Shown in pieces: positions 1 to 11,948 of a DNA stretch of 64,000 nt; position 1 is the stretch's first letter, and each line of letters opens with the position of its first letter. Made by a program: the position numbers and the translations under genes. This DNA is from Meconema thalassinum (taxonomy: Eukaryota; Arthropoda; Insecta; Orthoptera; Tettigoniidae): assembly GCA_946902985.2 (NCBI GenBank), contig OX336389.2, positions 786,346,979 to 786,410,978 on the forward strand, written 5' to 3'. Below the pieces are notes generated by a model, which worked only from the letters and a program-made list of their open reading frames with translations, ran no database searches and was not told the DNA's origin.

Positions 1-780
1 TCGTAGTGACTGATATCCTAATTCAATTTTGGGCATTTGAATTACTTCCATCATGTCGTACTCGGCATTCCCAGGGTGCACACTTATATACAATTATTGT
101 TGTTAATTCACCTGAGGAACGTGAGATGTGCCGTCCAACACTATAATTCACGTAAGGTTCATTTTTCTGGGTAGAGGCATGAGGAACAAGTAGCTACGTG
201 AAGAACTATAGAAGAATAATTAAAAGGCTCCTGCCTATTAAAAGGATTTTCCATGTGATATACTAAATAGCTTTTGGTTCATGACCTATGTCTTCACCAA
301 TACCATTACAATGAGAAGTTATGTGCTATAATGTATAGCTTCTTATATCGGTGTTTAAGACTCCTCCAGCAAGATGACATCTATTTGTGACTAAAAACGG
401 AAATTAATTTTTAGAAAAGTCAAATACACAGCTTCTATGGTTTATGAAAAATAAGCTACAGAATTTATTTAGTACTATTAGATAATGATTGTTATCATAG
501 TCCATCACACCAACCATCTTTTAAATCGCAAGAATAAGTTACGAGAAATTTAAAAAAGTAGTTTTTAAAATTTCGTACTGACGCATCTTCAATTTTAAGG
601 AGGTGGGTATGTTTTATGATATGGCAGGGTCCTGGTATTTACGCCAAGTTGTGAAAGAGAAGCCACAAAGAGCCAATCCAAAGATGGTCAGCGATGGGGG
701 TCTGAAAATATTTGTCTACTGAGTTCGGGGATTGCGTAGCCCCGTGACTCTGCGCGTTAACAGATTGAGAAACTTCACTC
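1..780. other. AT-rich sequence, no feature recognised
   Basis: I see no long open frame, tRNA-like box or clear repeat here. Confidence 0.5.
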
Positions 781-786
781 AGCAAA

Positions 787-845
787 GTAATAATAATGAT
801 AATAATAATAATAATTATAATATCTTCATAAAAATAATAATAGAC

Positions 846-880
<35 letters not shown>

Positions 881-926
881 GCGAAAGACGATTGGATACG
901 CGAGGAGGAGGAGGAGGAGGAGGAGT
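787..926. repeat. AAT microsatellite followed by GGA repeat
   Basis: Interrupted AAT/TAA trinucleotide runs (787-880) are followed after a short gap by a GGA run (about 902-926). In this genome such AAT runs are often SINE or LINE tails, but no element body is recognisable just upstream. Confidence 0.85.
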
Positions 927-2535
927 AGTTTACACTTAGTTTATTCAAGCCAATTTTTAAATTTTTTGGTCCTGCCAATCTCACGCTGGTCGGCAGGTGC
1001 CAATATTATAATTACAATATATGTTAACAAAGACAATTACATTTACACATATACAGTCCAATCTCTCACCATACTATTATTTTATACAGTGCCGCTAATA
1101 ATAATTCACAAAAATATTCAATCACCTCATAACAATTAATTTTGGTTAAAATGATTATAATATGTTAATATTAATAAAATAAATCATTGTAGTAAATTAT
1201 AATATTTTTTCTTCCTACCATAATACAATAGTTAAGTCGTTACTATTTTAAAAACTGAACTTAAAACTTAAAGTAGTAATAGCAGTAGTAGTAGTAGTAA
1301 AAGCAGAACAAAAAGAAATTGGTAGTTTCCTTTGTCCTGTGAGCTATTGTCCAGCAATGTGTAGGAAAGTCATTTGGTAAATGGGTGGATATGCTAAAAC
1401 TCCATTCCTGATGGGACATGGCCATAAGAACAACATATGAGGAAGCCCATTACGTGTGTATGGTGGCGATTATCACAAGAGTCAATCAACACAGACTGAT
1501 GTTTCACTTGATACGAGAAAAATACGACCTACAGCAAAGAGCTCTTTACACAGTTCGTGGATATCTGTGAGGTCCCGGCTCCTTTATCGGGAACAATATA
1601 GAGGGGGAGTTAAGCTGCCTGAGACCTGTGAGCGCACGGAAATCGCATTCAAACCGGTCACTTAAACCCAGATCACTCCCCCTCTTCCAGTTATTGACAA
1701 GCTCGCGCTCCATGCCATGCAAGGGGATTAAAATATTTGTGTGGTCGACACGATTGCTACACTTGGGCTACGTGCTCCCAGTACACATCAAAATACCTGC
1801 CAGAAGTGGCCCAGTTTCACGAGTCAACTCTATCGTGAATTGCAAGTGAATCTTATATCAAGCAGTCAAAGTGCAGGATATTGGTTTTCACTAGAGTCCT
1901 GTAATAGGAGATCTTGTCCACGCGGATCTCGGAGGAGCAGTCTGATTTAGTAACAAAAACACCCAATAGAAAGCGATGTTGTGTGCTCTCAACTGCTAAC
2001 CGATCTATGTTCGATACTTCGCATGTAATTCAGTAGGCAATGCTACACTGCTAAATTCGATGCTATCTCAGTTAAGGAATAACGCCAACATCTTGTTCAG
2101 TTATGTTCGCTGTGATAATATGTTTAAATTAAATGTTGCACATTAGATCTTTTCCAAATACACTCTGAACTTATGAATTTATAATCATTGAATGACTCTA
2201 TAGTAATAAATAGAATAAACTGAAAGCAAGATAATATGGAGCAGATGGGAATCAAACTAGGCTATCTCAACCACTAAACCAACTGGCTTCCTCCAAATGC
2301 GTTCTATTAGGAGCGACATGTGCAGAGGAACTACTGAAAATGTACCATTGTTGAGCAAAATTCACCTTTCAAGGAGGTGTATTTTTAACTTTTAATTTCA
2401 GATCCCCATTGTTTGTGCAGCTGTTTTATATACACCGACCAATCACTTCGAACAGACAGCAATGCGCTTTGTCCACCGTTTATCACCGGTGGACCTGACG
2501 AGTCACGTGGGCCAAATTTGAGGACTAAATATCCG
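927..2535. other. No gene recognised
   Basis: Open frames of 60-73 codons exist near 1456-1950 and 2413-2595, but they overlap in different frames and match no family I know. A short AGT/AGC-type run lies near 1274-1300. I treat the stretch as non-coding. Confidence 0.5.
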
Positions 2536-2915
2536 GACCTAAGGGCTGTTTTCACCAACTCTTTACTATCGATTAGTGAGTTAATTCCTATTTAACTTAA
2601 ATACGAGTGTTAATGCGTGATTATCGTTGATACATTTCACGAGGCCATTCGCGTTCGCAATTTCTTAAATAAGCTTTACAGGTCTCGCGCATGCGTAGAC
2701 TGGGTTTCATATTAGAGAGCATGGCAGACAGATCAAGAAACGGCTAGCACTGATCGTTGTTTGCGATGCTTCCTTGAGATCTTCTGGAACATAATCACAA
2801 CATAATTATAAAGGAAGGGAAATACAGAAGCCCTTATTCATGGCAAAAGCTTAAAATGATATTAACAAAATATTTAGGAGAACTGGTAGTTGTGTGAATA
2901 CATAGCTTAATAGGA

Positions 2916-3010
2916 CGCGCTCCCTCGTGGCGTAAGCGTTTGCGGTGCAGACTCTGAAATTAATAGGCAGATCTGGAAGGAGTTCGAATCCCACTTCGGA
3001 TAAGCTTTTC
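2916..3010 (+). repeat. tRNA-headed SINE head, partial
   Basis: The stretch looks like a tRNA-derived head, with a degenerate A box (TGGCGTAAGCG) and a good B box (AGTTCGAATCC), as in Pol III promoters. It is not a functional tRNA because no cloverleaf is preserved. It runs straight into the tail of the next SINE, which lies on the other strand. Confidence 0.5.
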
Positions 3011-3028
3011 TTTTTAAATTTCCGTATT

Positions 3029-3500
3029 CTTCTTTCTTTCTTTCTTTCTTTCTTTCTTAGTCGTTTTACCCTCCAGGGTTGCTTCTCCCTCGGACTCAGC
3101 GAAGGATCCCACCTCTACGCCTCCAGGGCAGTGCCCTGGAGCTTGACACTTCGAGTCGAGGGATACAACTGGGGAGGTGTGACGAGCACCTCGCCCAGGC
3201 GGCCTCACCTGCAAGGCGAACAGGGGCCTAATGAGGAATGAGAAGGGACGGCTAGATTGGGAGGGATAGGCAAGGAAGAGGGAAGGAGGCGGCCGTGCCT
3301 TTATGTTAGGTACCATCCCGGTATTTGCCTGGAGGCGAAGTGGGAAAACACGGAAAACCACTTCGAAGATGGCTGAGGTGGGAATTTAACCCCCTCTACT
3401 CACTTTGACCATCCGAGGCAGAATAGGCCCCGTTCCAGTCCTCAGAGCACTTTTCAAATTTTGTGGCAGAGCCGGGAATCGAACCTCGTACCTCATTCAT
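3029..3500 (-). repeat. Long SINE with GAAA tail
   Basis: Read on the minus strand it starts with a B box (GGTTCGATTCCCGGC) near 3490. The common SINE body of this window follows: a '...GGAACGGGGC...' segment, then 'CCACCTCAGCC', then 'GGTTTTCCGTG', then 'CACGGCCGCCTCCTTCC'. A GC-rich 3' half unlike the other SINEs comes next. It ends in a (GAAA)n tail, which is the TTTC microsatellite at 3029-3060 on the plus strand. The 115-codon minus-strand frame here is SINE sequence and not a gene. Confidence 0.7.
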
Positions 3501-3639
3501 CTTTCTTTGTATTAAAACTTAGTAATGTGTGTAATCTTTTATAATTTCATTGTCATAAACATATTTTATATTCATACGGATGAAATTTCGTGTGAAACTC
3601 GGATACAAACCGCCATAGTGAGATGCGCGAGGCACAGTT

Positions 3640-3820
3640 CAGCTGTTTTCCCCCACTTTAACGATGCATTAGAGAGTTGAGTGGCCAGATTTGGCCATTT
3701 AAAGTAATTCCTTGTTATTGGTAAGTTAACGAGCGTTTCTGTTGGATGAAATGCTCGTGCAAAGTAAAATAACCTTTAATGATGAATTAAGAGGCAATTG
3801 ACGTGGGTGAAAACGGCCCC
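3640..3820. mobile_element. Possible small MITE with inverted ends
   Basis: The left end (GCTGTTTTCCCCCAC) is approximately complementary to the right end (GTGGGTGAAAACGGCC). A third related end lies at 2543-2556 in the same orientation as the left one. The target duplication is unclear, so the family is unassigned. Confidence 0.3.
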
Positions 3821-4354
3821 AAGTACAAACATTACAACATGTATTTCAGGAAAATAAAAGTGCGATAATATGCCTTTGGTGCGCAAATACAAGTTATAAA
3901 ATATTTCTTGTGATGGGGTTCGGGGGAGAATTTTGCTCACCACTACTAGTTTCTCGTGTCACCTGTATTGCGGCAACCACTCTCGGCACGGGGTGGCAAA
4001 ACATCATTTCAGGCCAATGTTTTATATTACTGTCCATCCTGTTACGCTGCGCAGTGTCACAAACATAATCGTCTACTTGGACAACGAGCGCTTCACGAAC
4101 ACAGCGAATAGCAAATCATTATTTCATGTTTTTTTTTCCATTGGGCAAAATTATTGCCTAGCTTTGGTTTTCTGCAATTATCTTGTTATTTCAGGGCGAT
4201 ATTATTACACTTTGCTACATATTATTTCAACGTTTCACCACCTATAATTCTCTTGTTCCTGCGTTTCTATTATAGTTACACTCGTATGTGTTGTACGGAT
4301 AAGTACGATGACTGGCATCGCGTTTTCAACACGCCAAGTGTATTGTGAAGTTAA
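3821..4354. other. No gene recognised
   Basis: A 104-codon frame at 3933-4247 has no recognisable motif, and its composition matches the surrounding DNA. I do not call it a gene. Confidence 0.45.
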
Positions 4355-4730
4355 GTCCGCCTCGTAGCGTAGCGGCTAGCTCTCTTGGCTGTCACTGTGG
4401 AGTCTCAGGTTCGGTTTCTAGCTCTGCCAAGATATTTAATTCTGATCTGAGGGCTGAAACCTCGTGAGGCAAAACTGAGAAGAGGCGGGTTTGGTTTCCA
4501 ACTCAGCCTGGTTTTCCGTGGTTTCCCACTTCTACTCCAGGCGAATGCCTAGTCTAGAATAGCTGAGGTGCGAATCGAACCCACCTCTTCGCAGTTTTGC
4601 CTCACGAAGTTGAGTGTGTTTCAGCCCTCAGAACCGAATTAAATTTCTTGGCAGAGTCGAGAATCAAAACCGGACGTCAGGGGTGAGAGCCAAGAATGCT
4701 AGCCACTACATCACGAAGTGGTGTCAGTTA
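4355..4730. repeat. Two SINE heads in inverted, tail-to-tail arrangement
   Basis: The plus-strand half (about 4355-4552) starts at CCTCGTAGCGTAGCGGCTAG and passes through the tRNA-like head into the '...CCAGGCGAATGCC' body. From about 4553 the same family runs on the minus strand back to its head near 4725. The arms are about 180 bp and would form a long imperfect hairpin. Confidence 0.75.
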
Positions 4731-4811
4731 TTTCTGTCAAATACAGTATATTAACATTACCTGCCTGAAATAATTGCGCTTCCCTATGAGTGCTGACCGA
4801 TTGAAGAGCAT

Positions 4812-5160
4812 TTTAGCCTACGTTTTACATTTGGAAAAACTATGAAAAAGTAGACTTATGAGATCAAACCTGAAAGATGCGTGTGCGAGTGTCTGTCTGT
4901 CCTTACTTCTGCCTGTCTGTCTGTCTGCTTGTGTGTCGACCCCCCGACAACTCCTAAATGGCTGTAGCTATCAACACAACATTTGGTGTGAAGATCTACT
5001 ATGCCAGAACATCTTAAGGCTACATTTGATAATTATGCATGGAGGAATGAACCGGAAGGAGATGCCTTCGCTGCACTGGCTAGTGCAAGCTGACGAAGCC
5101 AAACGGCTACTCTGAGTAGCAAGAAAATGGCTATTCCTTTGCTTAAAGGCGAAAACCACT
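4812..5160 (+). repeat. 5' end of a TAGCCTAY repeat (related to the 5.5-kb element)
   Basis: It begins with TAGCCTACGTTTTAC, then a complementary AAAAAGTAGACTTATGAG segment, then a GT/CTGT-rich stretch, then AACTCCTAAATGGCTGTAGC. This is the order seen at the 5' ends of the larger copies at 5.5 and 25.08 kb. No 3' end is present here. The 85-codon frame over it is not convincing as a gene. Confidence 0.55.
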
Positions 5161-5498
5161 CCAACTAGTCTTGGATTTTAGTGACATAAACTCGCAATGC
5201 CAATTCAAGATGTTTTCTTAGAATGGCAGAATACACTCCGTACATCACGTTACATGGCACAAACGCCAATTTAAATAGAGATCTGAGAGCACCTACACGA
5301 GGCTAGTTTTGTTAGAAAGACGCGGTAAAACGTAATATTACGCTAAAACATTGATTAAATTGAATACAGGTATCGGAAGGTGAGAGTTTTACCAAACGAG
5401 GAACATCTTGACAACTGATGATGCCGAACTAATTGGGGTGTAATGGCCTACACCAAATTGATTTTTAAGTTCTTATTGTTCACGCATTCATCGGTTTT

Positions 5499-6955
5499 CA
5501 GCCTATTTTCATCTAGGAAAAAATAGGCATATGAGATGACCATTTGTCCGTGTGTGTGTGTGTATGTGCGTGCGTCCGTGTGTGTCCCCCTCCCCCTAAT
5601 AACTTCTAAATGACTAAAGCAATTTCAATGAAACTCGGTAAAGTCATAGTAATATCTTGTCCGACCCCGACGTGCCGTTCAAATTTTATTACGTCTCACC
5701 AATCTAACATGGCGGCTGTGCGAAATATATCACCGGCATTCTATATCTCCGAAACTATTACCCAAATCACCCTGAAATTTTGTATGGTGATAAAAGGCGC
5801 TACTAAAAGTTCACGTATGTGTCTTTCAAAAACCTGTTATAAAACGAATATGGTGGCCAAGCGAAGCTGTAACATTTACATAGACTTTTCTCGCGATTTA
5901 ATAATCCGAACGCAGTGAAACTTGGTACAGCAAATGACTCTACTGTACAAACTGCAATGCACTGACATCTCATTTAATTCAATTGTCTACATAACCTCAA
6001 TATGATGGCTGTGAGAAATTTTAAAATTAAGTTTCCATTTCTTGTGTTCTAATCATGCGATCGAAGTCAACGTTTGAATAATGAACCTACACAATAATCC
6101 CCGTCCAATAGTATATAACTTTATGGCCTACTTATACAGGGTCTTTCACTCAAAGTGTGGCCGGCCCAGCGCTCTAGGTAGAACGTGCAGCTATAAAGGT
6201 CAGACGAGCATATCGCAGCGCGCTGCTGTCACAGCATATGTCATAATTAAGACAAGGAAGGAAGTGCTGTTAGATTGATGCTTCGGACTCTCGACCCTAA
6301 GCTCAGGGAGCTGCCTCTACGTGCCGCGCTGCTGGCCGCACTTTGAGTGAAAGACCCTGTATTAAAATCCAACATGGCGACAATCCGAAATATTTAGACG
6401 GTTCTCAATATATATTAATCTATGACAGCAATCAAACAGAAATTGTGTATGTTGATGGAAGCTATAACCATAGGTTTACCTCTGGGACATTCAATAACCT
6501 GGTGAGCACAAATTCAACATGGCGGCTACCCGAAATTTAAATATTCAAATTGACTTTTCTCGCGATTTAACCATCCGAGCGCAGTGAAACTTGGTACGGT
6601 ATATGCTTATATAAATTTTAATCCACTGGCATCTGATTCATTTCAATTATTTGCATAACCACAAGATGGCGGCTGGGCGAAATTTTAAAATCTCGTTTTT
6701 TTTCTTGTGTCCTAATCAAGCGATTGAAGTTTGAATAATACACCTACACTAATCTTCAAGTAACAGTACATAACTCTAAGGCCTGTATATAAAAATCCAA
6801 CATTGTGACCATCCGAAATATTTAGACGGATCTCAATATCTAGGAATCTATTACAGCAATCAAACTGAAGATTTGTATGTTGATAGAGGCAATAAACGTA
6901 AGTAGGATATATGAAAATAGGCTATATAGCCTAGTTCTTCACGGAATTACTTTAA
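5499..6955 (+). mobile_element. Non-coding Helentron/HINE-like repeat, family A copy 1
   Basis: The 5' end AGCCTATTTTCATC is followed by a complementary AAAAAATAGGC, so the first 30 bases can fold. A GT-rich run comes next (about 5552-5586). Two related internal units each carry ATGGCGGC. Near the 3' end the sequence ATGAAAATAGGCTAT (6911-6925) is the inverse complement of the 5' terminus. It is followed at once by a hairpin (AGTTC-TTCAC-GGAAT) and TTT. An inverted copy of the 5' end just inside a 3' hairpin is known from Helentrons and their non-autonomous HINE relatives, so the assignment is by architecture only. No Rep/helicase is encoded. A MITE interrupts it at 6137-6359. Apparent open frames inside are chance. 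Confidence 0.6.
6135..6361. mobile_element. 223-bp Tc1/mariner-type MITE with TA duplication
   Basis: Terminal inverted repeats of 28 bp (6137-6164 and 6332-6359), beginning CAGGGTCTTTCACTCAAAG, match at 26 of 28 positions. TA flanks both ends (6135-6136, 6360-6361). The host repeat is interrupted exactly there: uninterrupted related units at about 6780 and 25960 read through this point (...TATATAAAAATCCAAC...). There is no coding capacity. The TA target is typical of the Tc1/mariner superfamily; the source transposase is not in this window. Confidence 0.85.
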
Positions 6956-7394
6956 TTTCGAGCACATATATTTAATACTCATTCGCTCATTGTTCGTACA
7001 AATGTTAATATTCAAAAGTGCTGTACCTAAAAATTTATAATTAGAACACTTAGAAAAAACGTATATTGGACAAAAAATACGGCATTGTCTACACTTTCCA
7101 CTTGTGGGCTACAAACTTGGCGATTAGCCAAGTGCTTAACTACGCACTAATTATTATTTATCGATTGGTGATTTTGATATATTGGGATTTGCAGAGGAGT
7201 GTTTTTTTTAACAATTGAGGAAAGGGATCTTGCAGTTAGTGGTAGATTTATAGACTTTTGACAGCGTCACTAATGTCTCCAGTTCCATAAAATTCTTCAG
7301 GTATGTCTTCTCTTAGTAGTTTTTTCAAGGCTCTGGTGTTTGGTAGAGGTAAATAGTTTCTAAGGTCTTCAAGCAAGAAATGGTTCCATTATAG

Positions 7395-7490
7395 GCCTAC
7401 TCCTTGATAGAGACAAAGAATTATAACTCTACCCATACTTTTAGGAGAAAATAGGCTATATGTTCTTTACTGAACATATTGTTAAGAAGC
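7395..7490 (+). repeat. 3' end fragment of the 38-kb/53-kb repeat (family B)
   Basis: The sequence AGGAGAAAATAGGCTATATG followed by the hairpin ATGTTC-TTTACT-GAACAT matches, inverted, the left ends of the copies at 37978 and 53035. Only about 100 bp is present. Confidence 0.55.
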
Positions 7491-8785
7491 TAAAGTTACG
7501 AAGCTCAAACGCAAGTTATTTAAACATTATATGCCTTAACTAAGATAAAATTAAAACGCTGGCCAAACCAAGTTTGCTGTCACTTTGCACGTTATAGCGC
7601 GATCTGCGAACAGCTAAGTGGTGCTCATCATATCCAGTATTAATATCTGCCTACAGCCAGGAAGCGAAGCATGCGTAGTTGGTGGGAAGTGGGGAGGAGA
7701 AAATTAATTTAATTACAAACACACAGCTTTGAGATACGTCCCTTCAGTCGGACCTATTGTTGTGGGGAGATTACACAGCCCGCCACACATCAAACACATC
7801 ATTTTCATTATCGGCTTCATGAAATTATAAGAATGCATACACGAAATGCGGCACACAATCCCTCATTTCAAGAGCCCACCCCTTGTTCAAAGATTTCCAA
7901 CTGACATCTCTCCAGGAATTGAAGCAATTACGGAAAAAGGGTGAAAAGAACTGAATTTGAAGTCCTGGAACTAACATAAGAATTCATTGCAATGTCAAGA
8001 GGATTCAGTCCGTGCCATTGCTTTAATGATTATATATATATACAGTACATAGTAATCTCACATTCCTCATTAACAAACGGCTCGCCTTTGAAGCCTAGCT
8101 CGGCGGCCATGTTTACATTCCGTGTCTGTGTGGAATCAGGGCTTTCTCAGCTCGAGGTACATCTTTGTCAACTCTCCACCGTAGCCTTTGAGAGCAAAGA
8201 GTGAGACTGAATAGAACTGCGTGTGACTGTGTAACACTGGAGACCTGACAAGCGAGCCGGCAGCCAGGACCGGAACAACCTTTTTTTAAATAAATTATTA
8301 CTTAACTTACAATACAATAATTATGGGTACAGGTACATGTTTCAAGTGCATTACATTTTTTTTTGCCCGATAGAGCAAGCATGAACCATCAGCTAAAGGT
8401 CAGCAGCGAACAGTGGTTATTGTCGGCAATTGATACTGACAAACGTATGAGAGCTGGTCGTTAACGGGGAGAGTGAGTGAGCTATGCCCTAGTACAGGCG
8501 TTCTCAACCTGCTCCCTTGAGATCCATTCTTCAATTGAAATTCTGTTGCACCAACCGGAATAATAGTGTTTTCATTACAAGTTTTGACAGTCTGAAATTT
8601 TATCATTGTGTGAAATGCAAATATTATAGTCTAAATAATTGGCCATCACGATCTTATGAGTAACACGAAAGAAGCTGATTCCAATCGACTGTCCAGTGTC
8701 CACACGTAAATGTATCTTACCTGCAAGCAGTTGCTGCATACCCGCAGCTTACCTGTTGAGCGGTGAATACGTAGCTATTTCAGCA
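7491..8785. other. No gene recognised
   Basis: A GC-richer patch at 8090-8280 contains short open frames but no motif I recognise. It could be an unannotated non-coding exon or old repeat; the sequence does not decide. Confidence 0.4.
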
Positions 8786-8789
8786 CTTC

Positions 8790-9166
8790 TGAGGGAGTCA
8801 CCGCAGAGGCCCGGGTTCGATTCCCGGCTATGTCAAGAAATTTAATTCTGGTTGGAGGGCTTGAACGGGGTACACTCAGCCCCATGAGGCAAAATTAGAA
8901 AGCGGTGGGTTCGATTCACTCCTCAGCCATCCTGGAAGTGGTTTGCCTTGTTTTCCCAATTCTACGCCAGGCGAATGCTGGGGTGGTTCCTAAACTATGG
9001 CCACGGCCGCCTCCTTCCCATTCCTCATCTGAATTACAACTACACTTACTAATACAGCCATCACAGTGCCACAGGTTATCAGACAAATTCCAGTCACGCC
9101 CAAGTACTCGGGGCTACATGACGCCGATATCACAAAGTCCCTAAATGATTAAAAAAAACAACAACC
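8790..9166 (+). repeat. Full-length tRNA-headed SINE, family A
   Basis: The B box GGTTCGATTCCCGGC lies at about 8815. The body modules follow in order: CTCAGCCCCATGAGGC, CCTCAGCCATCCTGGAAG, CACGGCCGCCTCCTTCCCA, ACAGGTTATCAGACAAATTC, CTCGGGGCTACATGAC. It ends in an A-rich AACAACAAC tail. This copy is a good reference for the other family A SINEs listed here. It has a Pol III promoter and no coding content. Confidence 0.85.
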
Positions 9167-9215
9167 ACATCTTTTGAGAGAGATAGGAAAGGGAAAGAGA
9201 GGCGCTTGCTTGTTG

Positions 9216-9217
<2 letters not shown>

Positions 9218-9249
<32 letters not shown>
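9218..9249. repeat. ATT microsatellite
   Basis: About ten ATT units in a row are followed by a degenerate extension. Confidence 0.95.
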
Positions 9250-9594
9250 GTAATAATATTTTTGTATTATATGATAATATTCGGTATAATGGTGCTGGGG
9301 TACTTGGTATGGTATGAGGGTGGTGCTCACAGTCTCAAGAATGTTGAAAACGCCACTCCTAGTAGGCTACCACAGTGCTGTAGAGTGTATGTCAATATTT
9401 CGAATTTATTGGCATCCCATTCTATACACATTATACAAGGTAGAAAATGAGGTGAGATCATTTATCCAGTCCGCATCCTCAAGAGAAGGAAGACGTTCAA
9501 CCTCGTGAAAAATAACGGTGTCAGTAACCATTTAAGTCAAGGGCTAATTGAAATGGCATACTGCAGTCTAACCTACCCGTGTAAAACCTTAGAC

Positions 9595-9670
9595 CAATTT
9601 TCCTTTCTTGACTGAGCCGAGAATTGAACCAAGGAATTTTTGGACCGGAGTCTAACTACGCACCCTGAGA
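9595..9670 (-). repeat. Decayed SINE head
   Basis: On the minus strand it reads as a tRNA-like head whose B box (GGTTCAATTCTCGGC) is followed by TCAGTCAAGAAAG. It lies just beyond the next SINE. Confidence 0.5.
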
Positions 9671-9674
9671 GCCT

Positions 9675-10066
9675 TGGTCATTGTTTCATTTGAGGGGTTT
9701 GAACATAGTGATCATTTCCGCCCCGTGTGCTTGGGTGTGCGTAAAACTTGCTTGATAACTTGTGTTACTGTGAAGTCTGCATTTTTTGTGTGTATTTGTA
9801 AGTCAGGTGGGGATTGGGAAATAGGCGGCCGTGGCCTTAAGTTAGAACCCTCCCGGAATTTGCCTGGAGTAAAAGTGGGGAAACCACGGAAAATCACTTC
9901 CAGAATGACTGATGTGGGAATCGAACGCATCTCTTCTGAGTTTTGCATTACGAGGCTGAGTATACCCTGCTCCAGCCCTCAGACCAGAATTTAATTTCTT
10001 GGCTGAGCCGGGAATCGAACCTTTACCTCCGGAGTAACAGTCAAGAATGCTAGCCATGAGGCGGAC
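9675..10066 (-). repeat. Full-length tRNA-headed SINE, family A
   Basis: The minus strand starts with CATGGCTAGCATTCTTGACTG, shows the B box GGTTCGATTCCCGGC, and carries the complete family A body through to the 3' module with ACAAGTTATCAAGC. The overlapping open frames at 9674-10057 on both strands are SINE sequence. Confidence 0.8.
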
Positions 10067-10820
10067 AGAGATTCACAGAATGCGGGTGTGAAACAGTGAG
10101 GTGACCTACCCTAAACCTTAACTTGCAAGGTGATAGACATCACGCTGCTTATACCCATGATTTTCAGAGACCTAAGAGTAAATTAAAGTGCTGTCATATG
10201 TTGTATCAGTTTTTGAAAACATTTTGTAATATCAAGAGTTATAACATTATCTTGAATGAAGATATGAATTTCATTCTCACTTCCTTCCCCGAAGTATTCT
10301 TCAAATATACCACACTCGCAAATTTCAAAATGCACTTGATTTTGAATATCCAGTACCATACTGAAGTTTTACTCTACAAAACAGCATTTAAAATTTACAT
10401 ATGATTAATCTCAAAAGTGTAATACTGTAATTTGCAGGGATTTGCAAGGTGGAAATAATCGATGTAGCAGTTAGATAATCGAAGCTATGAGTTATGAGAT
10501 CAAAGCCTTGATAAAGGACAATCTGAATATTTTAATCAGCAAAAGAGAGCTTTAGAGTGTTAATTTGTGCAGATCATTACGAAATTCCTTCATAATTCAG
10601 CCTACTTCAAACACACACAATAAAGCTACTTTCCTTGCACGGTTGGTCCCAGGGAAACAAACGCTGCAATTACGCACAATTGCACACCTGTCAAAGTCAC
10701 GTAGAGCAGGCCTACTATTGTAAAGAAGAGTACAGAGAATTCAACTACAGTTCTGATGACATATGAAAACTATTTCCAAACGAAAACCCTCGTGCGTCCC
10801 CTGGACCCATCCGTGAATGT
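10067..10820. other. No gene recognised
   Basis: A 93-codon frame (10123-10404) is AT-rich and without motifs. Confidence 0.45.
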
Positions 10821-11010
10821 TACGGGTTAAGACAGCACGCACTAGCTGCGTTGGCAGAGCTGGAGATCAACGCACTACTTATGAGCCCCTGGAAGTGAGA
10901 CCTACCTTAAGACAACATGTTTTGTGCTGGCATAGCTGGGGCACCATGGTCACCAACCCGCTACCTATGAGCCCCTGGAAGTGAGACCTACCTTAAGACA
11001 ACACGTACTA
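10820..11010. repeat. Short tandem duplication, ~86-bp period
   Basis: The block ATGAGCCCCTGGAAGTGAGA... recurs at 10881 and 10967, ending each time in CCTTAAGACAACA. A more diverged partial unit lies just before (near 10826). Confidence 0.7.
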
Positions 11011-11227
11011 ACTGTGTTGGCTATCCATCAGTTCGCCCCTGACCCCCCGCCCTCATATATGTCATGGGAGGACCACACATGAGGCTGACACTGATAGCAT
11101 CGAGAAACACGAGACCCAGGACGCCAACAAAAAGCACACCGTTCCTGGTCGATGTCGATGTCTCATGTAGAGGCCAGTAGTCACATAACGACCTATTGAA
11201 GACAGATATCTCCAATTCAGCCTGTTA

Positions 11228-11482
11228 ACCTCGTGGCGGAGTGACTATAATTCTTGGCTGTCACCGCGGAGATCCGGGGTCGTTTCCCAGCTCTGATAGA
11301 AATTTGATTCTCGTCTGAGGGCTGGAACGAGCCTATCTCGATCCCATGAGGCAGAACTGAGAAAAGGTGGGTTCAATTCCCACCTCAGCCAACCTTGAAA
11401 TGGTTTTCTACTTTCATCCACTAGCTACATGACGACGATCTCACAAAGACCTTAAATTAATCAAGAAAAACAACAACTCAAT
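11228..11482 (+). repeat. Internally deleted tRNA-headed SINE, family A
   Basis: The head (CTCGTGGCGGAGTGACTATA) and body are present up to GGTTTTC. The sequence then jumps directly to the 3' module (AGCTACATGACGACGATCTC), and an A-rich tail closes it. About 130 bp of the usual middle is missing. Confidence 0.75.
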
Positions 11483-11639
11483 GTAGCCTACATGTTTCAC
11501 GGGTGCCTGATCGCAATTTAGGCTACTTTAGTTTCATATGACGACCAGCATCACACCTGGCCATTTGTGCATTATAGAGATTTGATGGTCATTACAGTAT
11601 TTCATTTATGGACTTGTGACATCATAGTCGTCATTATAA

Positions 11640-11948
11640 TAATAATAACCCCTGGCACTACAGCCCATGAAGGGCCTAGGCCTACCAAGCGACCGCTGTC
11701 CAGCTATTTGGCCTGCAGATATTGGGATGACGCGTGATCAGCGCATCGGGTCCCCTCGCCCGAAATCTTAGTTTTCGTGATCGGGGCGCTGCCTCACTGT
11801 CTGACAACTTCTCAATTGTCCTCACGAGGCTGAGTGCACCCCGTTCCAGCCCTCAGGTCAGTTTCTAAAATCCCTGACGTAGCCGGGAATCGAACCCGGG
11901 GCCTCCGGGTGAGAGGCAGGCGTGCTACCCCAACACCACGGGGCCGGC
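11640..11948 (-). repeat. tRNA-headed SINE, GGCCCCGTGGTGT family
   Basis: Read on the minus strand it begins GCCGGCCCCGTGGTGTTGGG (A box) and has the B box GGTTCGATTCCCGGC. It continues through CTGAGGGCTGGAACGGGGTG, and ends at ATGGGCTGTAGTGCCAGGGG followed by an ATT-type tail (11635-11650). It looks full length and comparatively well preserved. Confidence 0.85.

Noticed and set aside
1456..1665. Frame with STQTD motif, compared with the TQT ORF at 29.5 kb
   Set aside because: No other similarity between the two; a single short motif is not evidence.
3014..3361. 115-codon minus-strand open frame
   Set aside because: It lies entirely inside a GC-rich SINE with a GAAA tail; the terminal KKERKKERKK is the tail microsatellite translated.
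8810..8835. tRNA gene candidates at GGTTCGATTCCCGGC sites throughout the window
   Set aside because: The B box is good, but the heads lack a foldable acceptor stem and anticodon arm and are followed by shared SINE bodies; they are SINE promoters.
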